From an uncultured candidate division WPS-2 bacterium (lineage in GTDB: Bacteria; Vulcanimicrobiota; Vulcanimicrobiia; Vulcanimicrobiales; Vulcanimicrobiaceae), in NCBI GenBank assembly GCA_937927945.1, contig CALEYW010000008.1, positions 1 through 5,086 on the forward strand: a stretch of 5,086 nt of DNA. The letters run 5' to 3'. A program made the translations under genes and the position numbers. Under the pieces are notes generated by a model. The model ran no database searches. It was not told the origin of the DNA and saw only the letters and a program-made list of their open reading frames with translations. Positions 1 through 5,054 of this stretch are shown piece by piece. Positions within the stretch are counted from its first letter, which is position 1. Each line of letters begins with the position of its first letter.

Positions 1-20
1 GCCGAACAGGACAACGCTGC

Positions 21-353
21 CTAAATCACTTGTCCATCAAACCGGGGCAAGACCACTTTGCGTCGGTACTTCTTGAGATCCTCGAAGAAGTTGGCGTAGG
101 CGCGGCCAAGGTTCTTGATTCCCTGCTGCGGCGCGTTTTTCGTCACTTCGCGCATCCATGGGAACTGCTCGTGCTTAAGCGCGTTGAGTTGCTTGCGCAG
201 CGCGGCCTCCGAGGGCTTCTCGCCGGCGGCGTACTGCCGCTGCCATTCCGCCAGCGCCCAGTTATAGGCGAAACGTGCGACGCCACACGCGCGAGCAAAG
301 TACGATTCCTGATCTGCTGTTGGAACCAGGCGAATTCGATGTGCAAGGATCAT
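21..353 (-). pseudogene. tnpB: Truncated TnpB (IS607/IS605 RNA-guided nuclease), N-terminal remnant
   Basis: The 110-residue product starts MILAHRIRLVPTADQ and carries the N-terminal helix-turn-helix region of TnpB (OrfB_HTH type), with the family pattern 'R-ACGVARFAYNWALAEW' at about 20-37 and 'AYANFFEDLKKYRR' near 85-98. It ends PRFDGQVI and stop, where full-length TnpB of about 400 residues goes on to a RuvC-like nuclease domain and a zinc finger. None of the RuvC acidic residues are present, so it cannot be an active nuclease. The ATG at 353 is chosen because it aligns with the usual TnpB start and overlaps the tnpA stop (ATGA). A longer reading from 434 only translates the 3' part of tnpA out of frame. 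The 20 bases left of the stop show no clear TnpB continuation. Confidence 0.9.
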
Positions 354-797
354 GTGTGCGGCTCGCGCGCCAATGCACGCTCGATGCTGATTGCACGGTT
401 GCGAGCGGAGCGACGGTCGTACAACCGCGCACAAAAGCTCGTTAGGACAGCGATCATGTCCAGAACGAGATCGTCATTCATCTCGGAGGAGTCGACGACG
501 ATGATTGCCGTTCAGACCGGACCCGACCTCGGCGACCGATTCGACGACATGCAAATCACGCTCGGCGGCGTACTGCGAGAGCCGAGCCAACTGTCGGTCG
601 AGATCGTTGCGCTGCTCGTGGCTGCTCACCCGCGCGTAGAGCGCGACGGTGGACGGCTGCTCATCCACGGGCGCATCGACAAGGATCGTCCCGCTCGCCA
701 GCTGCCGCCACGGCACCGGCATCGCATCGTCTTTCACCCAGCGCCAGGCGGTCTTATACGAAATCCCTTGCCGTCGTGCCCACTCGACCAGCTTCAC
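350..797 (-). pseudogene. tnpA: IS607-family TnpA serine recombinase, internally deleted and frameshifted
   Basis: Translation starts at GTG 797; the frame has a stop four codons upstream. Residues 3-24 form a MerR-like helix-turn-helix (WARRQGISYKTAWRW) and residues about 50-105 are the start of a resolvase domain (VALYARVSSHEQRNDLDRQL), with probable catalytic Ser58 in YARVS. The frame meets a stop at 474-476 just after NGNHRRRLLRDE. From 475 down to 350 a different frame gives the family's C-terminal helix, DDLVLDMIAVLTSFCARLYD then RRSARNRA, ending at TGA 350-352. Aligning the two pieces to the usual protein of about 190-200 residues implies loss of roughly 50 residues, including the EHRDRLAR-type segment with essential arginines. 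The recombinase is therefore dead. The family call is secure; the size of the loss is approximate. Confidence 0.9.
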
Positions 798-801
798 CTT
801 G

Positions 802-839
802 CCAGGTTAGCATACGAACGTACGTTTGGCTATACCTGG
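802..839. repeat. Imperfect palindrome at the promoter-side end of the IS607 remnant
   Basis: The arms CCAGGTTAGC and GCTATACCTGG face each other around a perfect 10-base palindrome AACGTACGTT (816-825). The two arms match apart from a short AT insertion in one of them. The site lies 5 bases upstream of the tnpA GTG start. IS607 recombinases bind and recombine sequences at the element ends, so this is a natural candidate for the left end and recombinase binding site, or for a tnpA operator. The opposite end of the element is not available to confirm shared terminal sequence. Confidence 0.4.
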
Positions 840-956
840 CTCCCTGTGACGGAACTTGGGGCTCGAGTTTCATCCGATACTGAGGTCGCCCCGGCGGAAC
901 CCGGGGAAGGTGCGGACGCGGTCCGGCAAGGAATTTGCAAGAACGGCGCCTCGCTT

Positions 957-1926
957 GTGCGAGCGGTCAACTCTTATTGCGTACGTTTCGCTAGGAGCGC
1001 TAAGTCGATTCGCACGATTGCATCCCTTTTGTGCTACGCGCTCTTGCTCGTCCCCGCTCCGGCGTCGGCCGAGTTCGTCACCTCGATTCCGTGGAAGAAT
1101 CTCAGCAGGCAAAGCCCGGTCTTTATCACCGCGTCGTCGACGTTCATCAACACCGACGGCACCGTTCGCTGTGCGTGAGCTTTCGCAACCTCTCGAACAA
1201 AACTGCGACGGCCGCGCGCATCACGTTCGAGTTCGACGACCTCTTCGGTCACCCGTTGCGCGAAGCGATCCTCGATCGCTCCGGCTCCTTCGCCCCGGGC
1301 ATCTTGATCGAGGGCAAGATGGACGCACTGGGCGGGAATTCGGATTCGTTCAGCAACTGCGTGAAGGTCAGCGGAACGAGCGTCAAGCCCAGCCTGAAGA
1401 AGGTCGACGTCACCGAAGTAACGTTCTCGGACAGCACGCACTGGAAGAAAGGCGATTCGTTCGTCCAGGCGTTCGACGTGGCACGGAAACCACGTCGCCT
1501 CGGGGACGGTAGCCGGGGCGTCAGGGTCGGCACCGGAGGCAACTCGGGTGGAGATCGGCGGAGCAACCGCCGTCGGCGGGTCGGTCGGACCGGCCGAGAC
1601 CCTGTTCGGAACGATCGCCTGGCTGCCAGGCTCGCGCACGGCCTACGGGGTCGCCGTCGACGCCCAGACGCAAGACGAGGCGGACTTCGCGGCGATGACG
1701 GCGTGCACGCAGCTGAATCATGGCAACGCAGGGTGTAAGCCGGCTGTGCGGATGTTCGGCACCGACAAGAAGTGCGGCGCGATCGCGACCGACGAGCGCA
1801 AGACCGCGATTGCCTTCGGTCCCGGACGTGAGCTCGACGATTCAGAGCGTGTTGGCCGTTCTCGCCAAAGAAGGCGGTACCGTCGAGGGCAACAGCATCG
1901 TGGCGAACAAGTGCAATTCGCATTGA
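957..1926 (+). pseudogene. Frameshifted secreted protein with C-terminal DUF4189-like domain
   Basis: Three reading frames join into one protein. The first, to about 1170, gives a signal peptide ending PAPASA and a mature start EFVTSIPWKNLS. The second, about 1170-1487, gives a middle domain (CVSFRNLSNKTATAARITFE, then FDDLFGHPLREAILDRSGSF) that I do not recognise. The third, about 1488-1821, gives a Gly/Ala/Pro linker and then a DUF4189-like domain (LFGTIAW, YGVAVD, CKPAVRMF, CGAIATDE). The original second frame's neighbour resumes after 1823 and ends VEGNSIVANKCNSH and stop at 1924-1926. The breaks are repaired by removing two bases from CTGTGCG (1169-1174), one A from AAA (1487-1489) and one C from CCC (1821-1823). 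From ATT 1008 this gives 304 residues; the bounds listed start at the alternative GTG. The likely role is an envelope or secreted protein, function unknown. Real decay and assembly error are both possible. Confidence 0.75.
993..1010 (+). promoter_or_regulatory. Ribosome binding site followed by a possible ATT start codon
   Basis: AGGAG at 993-997 is followed after 10 bases by ATT CGC ACG ATT, which opens a textbook signal peptide (IRTIASLLCYALLLVPAPASA). No ATG lies in this frame nearby. Either ATT is a rare start codon, or an ancestral ATG has mutated and contributes to the decay of the gene. The alternative start is GTG at 957, which would lengthen the signal peptide to about 38 residues but has no close Shine-Dalgarno sequence. 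Confidence 0.35.
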
Positions 1927-1942
1927 CCGGCGCCTGAAAAAG

Positions 1943-1969
1943 GGAAAGGCCCGCATTACGGGCCTTTCC
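1943..1969 (+). terminator. Hairpin terminator after the DUF4189-like pseudogene
   Basis: GGAAAGGCCCG (1943-1953) and CGGGCCTTTCC (1959-1969) form a perfect 11-bp stem with a 5-base loop CATTA. It starts 17 bases after the stop codon of the reconstructed gene. It is preceded by an A-run and followed by TAATT rather than a long T-run, so it could work in both directions. Confidence 0.8.
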
Positions 1970-2011
1970 TAATTCGAGACCGTCGCCGTCCTTTGCGTGT
2001 GGCGAGCGCGA

Positions 2012-2128
2012 TCACGACGTGATGTTGCCGATCCCAGGGCCGGGATACTCGGTGAACCACAGGTTGCCGTCAAGGCTCCTCGTTATTTCTTGCGGTGGAT
2101 CCATGATGTAATGGTTAGGTTGTCGGGG
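2012..2128 (-). pseudogene. C-terminal fragment of a virginiamycin B lyase-like beta-propeller (one blade)
   Basis: A short minus-strand frame, open between stops at 2129-2131 and 2012-2014, reads PPQEITRSLDGNLWFTEY, then PGPGIGNITS and stop. The pattern I-T-x-x-x-D-G-N-L-W-F-T-E-Y followed by I-G-x-I-T is the hallmark repeat blade of streptogramin lyase (Vgb)-like seven-bladed propellers. Only one blade is present; a functional propeller would be near 290 residues. Upstream in this frame is a stop, and I found no clear second blade in the other two frames up to about 2220. An ATG at 2104 could start a 30-residue peptide, but it has no Shine-Dalgarno sequence. I read it as the 3' end of a lost gene. 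The motif match is visual and comes from about 25 residues. Confidence 0.5.
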
Positions 2129-2187
2129 TCATTCCCATACGTTGGGCAATCCTAGCTGCCGGCAAATTCCGATTGTGAACCTTTGGT

Positions 2188-2223
2188 CATGCGAAAGAAC
2201 CGGCACCCGCTCACGTTCGCATG
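2188..2223. repeat. Inverted repeat with a second copy of the terminator arm inside
   Basis: CATGCGAA (2188-2195) and TTCGCATG (2216-2223) are perfect 8-base inverted arms separated by 20 bases. AAAGAACCG at 2194-2202, overlapping the left arm by two bases, is identical to 2233-2241 in the tRNA-Ala terminator. It could act as a back-up terminator stem for the minus-strand transcript or be a duplicated relic. No gene is seen between this repeat and the propeller fragment. Confidence 0.4.
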
Positions 2224-2232
2224 CTGAAAAGC

Positions 2233-2260
2233 AAAGAACCGCGCCGTAGCACGGTTCTTT
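2233..2260 (-). terminator. Hairpin terminator downstream of tRNA-Ala
   Basis: On the minus strand AAAGAACCG (2260-2252) and CGGTTCTTT (2241-2233) form a 9-bp stem, extended by inner GC pairs, followed by GCTTTTC. It begins 7 bases beyond the tRNA 3' end, as expected for a terminator of a single tRNA transcript. A second copy of the 3' arm lies further downstream at 2194-2202. Confidence 0.7.
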
Positions 2261-2266
2261 TCGCAA

Positions 2267-2339
2267 TGGAGACGAGCGGATTCGAACCGCTGACATCCTG
2301 CTTGCAAAGCAGGCGCTCTACCAACTGAGCTACGTCCCC
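2267..2339 (-). tRNA. tRNA-Ala (anticodon TGC), CCA not encoded
   Basis: The 73-base cloverleaf reads GGGGACG at the 5' end, paired with CGTCTCC plus discriminator A at the 3' end with one G-U pair. The D-arm is TAGCTCAGTTGGTAGAGC. The anticodon stem CCTGC/GCAGG holds the loop TTTGCAA with anticodon TGC. The T-arm AGCGG-TTCGAAT-CCGCT is standard. The bases after the discriminator are TTG, so CCA must be added enzymatically. It decodes GCN alanine codons. No rRNA gene is adjacent, and I could not pick a confident promoter between it and the divergent peptidase gene. Confidence 0.97.
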
Positions 2340-2483
2340 GTTTCCGAACCATTCGCCGCGAGGGTGCGGCTGCGCCTGGCAGCCTTGCTGGCAATCACGC
2401 GAGAACCTCCGGATATACGGAGATTGGTGACCCGCGGCCGCCGTCCGGAAGGTGCGAAACGGCCGCGCGACAAGCCTCCCCCA

Positions 2484-4550
2484 ATGCCCTCGGCCCCGAC
2501 GACTTCCCTGCCCTACCCGACCACCCCCCGGGTGGACCAGACCGACGACTATTTCGGAACCGTGGTCGCGGACCCGTATCGATGGCTCGAGGACGTCGAC
2601 TCCACGCAGAGCCGAGCCTGGATCGCGGAGCAGAACGCGCTTACGGCCTCGGTGCTCGCAACCGTGCCGCAGCGCGACGCGATTCACGCGCGGCTGACCC
2701 AGCTGTGGGACTACGAGCGCCGTTCCGTCCCTGAGCGGGCCGGGGAGCTCTATGCCTACTATCGCAACACCGGCCTGCAGAATCAGACCGTGTTGTGGGT
2801 GACTCGCGACCTTGCCGAACCCGGACGCGTGCTGCTCGATCCGAATACGCTCTCCGAGGACGGTACCGTCGCGCTCTCGATCGCGTCGTTCAGCGAGGAC
2901 GGATCGCGGCTCGCGTACGGCATCTCGTCGTCCGGTTCGGATTGGGTCGAATGGCGCGTCCGCGACGTCGCAACCGGTGCGGATCTGCCCGACATCGTGC
3001 GGTGGTCGAAGTTCTCCGGCGCATCCTGGCGGCGCGACGGCAGCGGGTTTTACTACAGCCGCTACGATGAGCCGGCTGCCGAGACGCGGTTCAAAGACGC
3101 GACGTATTTCCACAAAGTGTACTTCCACCGGCTCGGGACGCCGCAGTCCACGGACGTTTTGGTCTACGAACGGCCGGACCACAAGGACTGGAGCCTCAAC
3201 GCCCATACCACCGAGGACGGGCGGTATCTCCTCATCGACTCCACCCGCGGAAGCGATCCGAACAACCGGCTCTTCCTCCAAGATCTGAGCACGGGCGGCC
3301 CGGTCGTCGAATTGCTCGCCGAGGGCGACGCGCGGTACAGTTATCTCGCCAACGACGGTCCGACGTTTTACCTCTGCACCACGAAAGATGCGCCGCGAGC
3401 TCGCGTGATCGCGTTCGACGTGCGCGAACACTCGGTTCGCGAAATCGTCGCCGAGTCGGCGGACGCGCTGAACGACGTGTCGTTCTTCGGCGATCGCATC
3501 GTCGCGTCGTACTTGCGCGACGCACTCGCGTACGTTGCGGTCTACAGGCTGGACGGCGCGCTCGTCGGTGAGGTCGCGCTGCCCGGATTGGGCACCGTGA
3601 CCGGTTTCGGCGGAAAGCGCGCGGCGCAAGAGACGTTCTACGCGTACACGAGCTACACCGAACCGATCACGATCTATCGGTACGACATCGCGACGGCGGA
3701 GTCGACCCGCGTGTTCGCGCCGCGACTGGCCTACGATGCAATGGCGTTGACCAGCGAGCAAGTCTTTTTCACGTCGAAGGACGGAACGCGCATCCCGATG
3801 ATCGTCACCTCGAAGAAGGGGACGCCGCGCGACGGCAGCGCGCCGGTGATCCTGTACGGGTACGGCGGATTCGACATCTCCCTCACGCCGGCATTCTCGT
3901 CGGCTGCGATCGTGTGGCTCGAGATGGGCGGCGTCTATGCCGTCGCGAACTTGCGCGGCGGCGGTGAATACGGCGAGGCATGGCATCTCGCGGGCACCCG
4001 CCGGCGGCGTCAGAACGTGTTCGACGACTTCATCGCGGCGGCCGAGTACTTGATCGACGAGCGCTGGACGACGACCCCGAAGCTCGCCATCCACGGTGGC
4101 TCGAACGGCGGGCTGCTGGTCGGCGCATGCATGACGCAGCGGCCGGAACTCTTCGGCGCCGCGCTGCCGGCAGTCGGTGTGATGGACATGCTGCGCTTCC
4201 CGTGCTTCACGATCGGCTGGGCCTGGACGTCGGATTACGGCTCGCCGGACGATCCCGACGACGCGCGCACGCTGCTCAGTTACTCGCCGTACCACAACCT
4301 GCACGAAGGCACGCACTACCCGCCGACCTTCGTGACGACCGCCGACCACGACGACCGCGTCTTTCCGGCGCACTCGTTCAAATTCGCGGCCGCACTGCAG
4401 CACGCACAAGGCGGATCCGCGCCGGTGCTGCTGCGCGTCGAGACGAAAGCCGGTCACGGCCTCGGGAAGCCGACCTCGAAGGTCATCGACGAGGTCGCCG
4501 ATCGCTACGCATTCCTGGTGAAGACGCTGGGCTTCGAACCCAGCGCGTGA
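2484..4550 (+). CDS. Prolyl oligopeptidase (serine peptidase family S9A)
   Basis: The 688-residue cytoplasmic enzyme cleaves short peptides after proline. The opening PYPTTPRVDQTDDYFGTVVA and DPYRWLED is the classic S9A N-terminus. The beta-propeller spans roughly residues 70-420 and the alpha/beta-hydrolase domain about 430-685. The nucleophile is Ser540 in HGGSNGGLLVG, with Asp623 in ADHDDRV and His658 in KAGHGLGKPTSK. Arg625 and Trp581 match the substrate-binding Arg and S1-pocket Trp of the pig enzyme by spacing, and YGYGGF sits at 458-463. Length and catalytic order are normal for the family and the frame is intact. ATG 2484 is chosen because it gives the usual N-terminus. No Shine-Dalgarno sequence precedes it. 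A GTG at 2427 with GGAGA only 3 bases away, or a GTG at 2364, would add an atypical basic extension. No signal peptide is seen. It lies alone between two antisense tRNA genes. Confidence 0.97.
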   Translation: MPSAPTTSLPYPTTPRVDQTDDYFGTVVADPYRWLEDVDSTQSRAWIAEQNALTASVLATVPQRDAIHARLTQLWDYERRSVPERAGELYAYYRNTGLQNQTVLWVTRDLAEPGRVLLDPNTLSEDGTVALSIASFSEDGSRLAYGISSSGSDWVEWRVRDVATGADLPDIVRWSKFSGASWRRDGSGFYYSRYDEPAAETRFKDATYFHKVYFHRLGTPQSTDVLVYERPDHKDWSLNAHTTEDGRYLLIDSTRGSDPNNRLFLQDLSTGGPVVELLAEGDARYSYLANDGPTFYLCTTKDAPRARVIAFDVREHSVREIVAESADALNDVSFFGDRIVASYLRDALAYVAVYRLDGALVGEVALPGLGTVTGFGGKRAAQETFYAYTSYTEPITIYRYDIATAESTRVFAPRLAYDAMALTSEQVFFTSKDGTRIPMIVTSKKGTPRDGSAPVILYGYGGFDISLTPAFSSAAIVWLEMGGVYAVANLRGGGEYGEAWHLAGTRRRRQNVFDDFIAAAEYLIDERWTTTPKLAIHGGSNGGLLVGACMTQRPELFGAALPAVGVMDMLRFPCFTIGWAWTSDYGSPDDPDDARTLLSYSPYHNLHEGTHYPPTFVTTADHDDRVFPAHSFKFAAALQHAQGGSAPVLLRVETKAGHGLGKPTSKVIDEVADRYAFLVKTLGFEPSA

Positions 4551-4574
4551 CCGATCTGGCCGAACCGAAAAGAA

Positions 4575-4601
4575 GAAGCCCGCGAGCGCGTCGCGGGCTT
4601 C
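4575..4601. terminator. Bidirectional hairpin terminator between the peptidase gene and tRNA-Ile
   Basis: GAAGCCCGCGA (4575-4585) and TCGCGGGCTTC (4591-4601) form a perfect 11-bp stem with loop GCGCG. It lies 24 bases after the peptidase stop codon and 5 bases beyond the tRNA-Ile 3' CCA. Flanking A-rich bases on the left give a T-rich tail (TTCTTTTC) on the minus strand, so it should end the tRNA transcript well. The convergent arrangement suggests it serves both genes. Confidence 0.85.
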
Positions 4602-4606
4602 CGACT

Positions 4607-4683
4607 TGGTGGGCCATCCTGGGTTCGAACCAGGGACCTCATGCTTATCAAGCATGCGCTCTAACCAACTGAGCTAATGGCCC
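4607..4683 (-). tRNA. tRNA-Ile (anticodon GAT), CCA encoded
   Basis: The 77-base gene starts GGGCCAT, paired with ATGGCCC, followed by discriminator A and an encoded CCA (4609-4607). The D-arm is TAGCTCAGTTGGTTAGAGC. The anticodon stem CATGC/GCATG holds TTGATAA with anticodon GAT. The T-arm CCTGG-TTCGAAC-CCAGG is standard. It reads ATC and ATT codons. In many bacteria tRNA-Ile(GAT) sits beside tRNA-Ala(TGC) inside the rRNA operon; here it is a stand-alone unit with its own promoter and terminator. Confidence 0.97.
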
Positions 4684-4699
4684 GGAGCGGGGACGACTT

Positions 4700-4728
4700 A
4701 GTGTATTGGAGCCCCGGGCCCTTGTCAA
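4700..4728 (-). promoter_or_regulatory. Sigma-70 promoter of tRNA-Ile
   Basis: On the minus strand a perfect TTGACA (-35, 4728-4723) is followed by exactly 17 bases and TACACT (-10, 4705-4700; 4 of 6 matches to TATAAT). Transcription would start near 4693, about 10 bases before the mature tRNA 5' end at 4683. The -35 box begins 11 bases after the stop codon of the upstream gene. The C-rich bases after the -10 box do not rule stringent control in or out. Confidence 0.8.
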
Positions 4729-4739
4729 CGGAGTAGGCG

Positions 4740-5054
4740 TCAGATCAGCTTGATCCATGCTCCCATGGTAGCGTCGTCCTTTTTGACCTGTTCCATCGCG
4801 AGGTCGCGCAGGGCGTTCGCCTCGCGCTGAAGTTCGGCGCGCTCCTGCATCATGCGGTCGAACGCCGCCTGCTCGGCGAGCAGGGCGATGTCTTCGGGGC
4901 CGGCCGGTGCGACCGGATGCGCTGGGTGAGCGGGGTGGGCCGCCGCCGGGTGTGCGGCGGCGGCGGCCTTGGCGCCGGCCGCCCGGGACGTCCCGCGGGA
5001 CGTCGCCGGAGCGGTGCGGGCGAGCGGCACCGGTCGTACGGCGATGATCTCCAT
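4740..5054 (-). CDS. Small Ala/Pro/His-rich protein with C-terminal coiled coil, function unknown
   Basis: The 104-residue product falls into three parts. Residues 1-30 are basic and Ala/Ser/Thr-rich (MEIIAVRPVPLARTAP). Residues about 31-52 are low-complexity, with repeated AHP units (AAAHPAHPAHPV). Residues about 54-92 are a charged heptad-like helix (AFDRMMQERAELQREANALR), followed by the tail KKDDATMGAWIKLI. There are no membrane segments or signal peptide, so it is probably cytoplasmic, perhaps an adaptor, chaperone-like or structural protein; I do not recognise the family. The ATG at 5054 overlaps the stop of the preceding gene as TGATG and has no Shine-Dalgarno sequence, which points to translational coupling within an operon. 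It is the last gene before the tRNA-Ile promoter. The low-complexity part is GC-extreme, so a coding call rests mainly on the charged helix and the coupling. Confidence 0.7.
   Translation of the reverse strand: MEIIAVRPVPLARTAPATSRGTSRAAGAKAAAAAHPAAAHPAHPAHPVAPAGPEDIALLAEQAAFDRMMQERAELQREANALRDLAMEQVKKDDATMGAWIKLI
4987..5004. repeat. Perfect 18-bp palindrome inside the small-protein gene
   Basis: GACGTCCCGCGGGACGTC equals its own reverse complement. Read on the minus strand it encodes part of ATSRGTSRA, where ACGTCCCG occurs twice at a 12-base interval. The palindrome may therefore be a by-product of a short tandem duplication, or a protein-binding site within the gene. Confidence 0.6.

Larger units (their letters stand above)
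21..839 (-). mobile_element. Decayed IS607-family transposon (tnpA-tnpB remnant)
   Basis: Two minus-strand coding remnants in the order serine recombinase then TnpB, overlapping by ATGA at 350-353, are the signature arrangement of IS607-family elements. Both genes are damaged: tnpA has an internal deletion plus a frame change near 475, and tnpB stops after 110 codons, so it lacks its nuclease domain. The upstream boundary is placed at the imperfect palindrome 802-839, just before the tnpA start; this is an inference. The other end is not visible and may lie left of the window or have been lost. The guide RNA usually made from the 3' end of tnpB is absent with that end. The copy cannot transpose or cut DNA with its own proteins. 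Confidence 0.85.

Noticed and set aside
30..950. Plus-strand frame opposite the transposon genes
   Set aside because: It is antisense to clearly recognisable tnpA and tnpB. Only its last part, after about 957, encodes real protein (the signal peptide region).
840..956. Possible gene or regulatory element between the transposon end and the pseudogene
   Set aside because: It contains only a short CCCGG/CCGGG repeat (892-907) and no supported promoter or coding frame.
1249..1956. Minus-strand frame of 235 codons opposite the DUF4189-like pseudogene
   Set aside because: It is an Arg/Ser/Pro-rich shadow that runs through the terminator hairpin and has no recognisable motif.
2012..2104. Stand-alone 30-residue peptide gene from ATG 2104
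   Set aside because: It has no Shine-Dalgarno sequence, and the sequence is a single blade of a known repeat family, so a gene remnant is the better explanation.
2340..2483. Promoter for tRNA-Ala or the peptidase around GATATA at 2412-2417
   Set aside because: No -35 box lies at an acceptable spacing in either direction, so no promoter is called.
2211..4655. Very long minus-strand open frame (814 codons) across the peptidase gene
   Set aside because: It is the antisense shadow of a high-GC gene: arginine-rich, without domain patterns, and it runs through both tRNA genes. The plus-strand peptidase has all catalytic motifs.
3980..4672. Plus-strand frame of 230 codons overlapping the peptidase C-terminus
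   Set aside because: It is an out-of-frame shadow of the catalytic domain that ends inside the antisense of tRNA-Ile.
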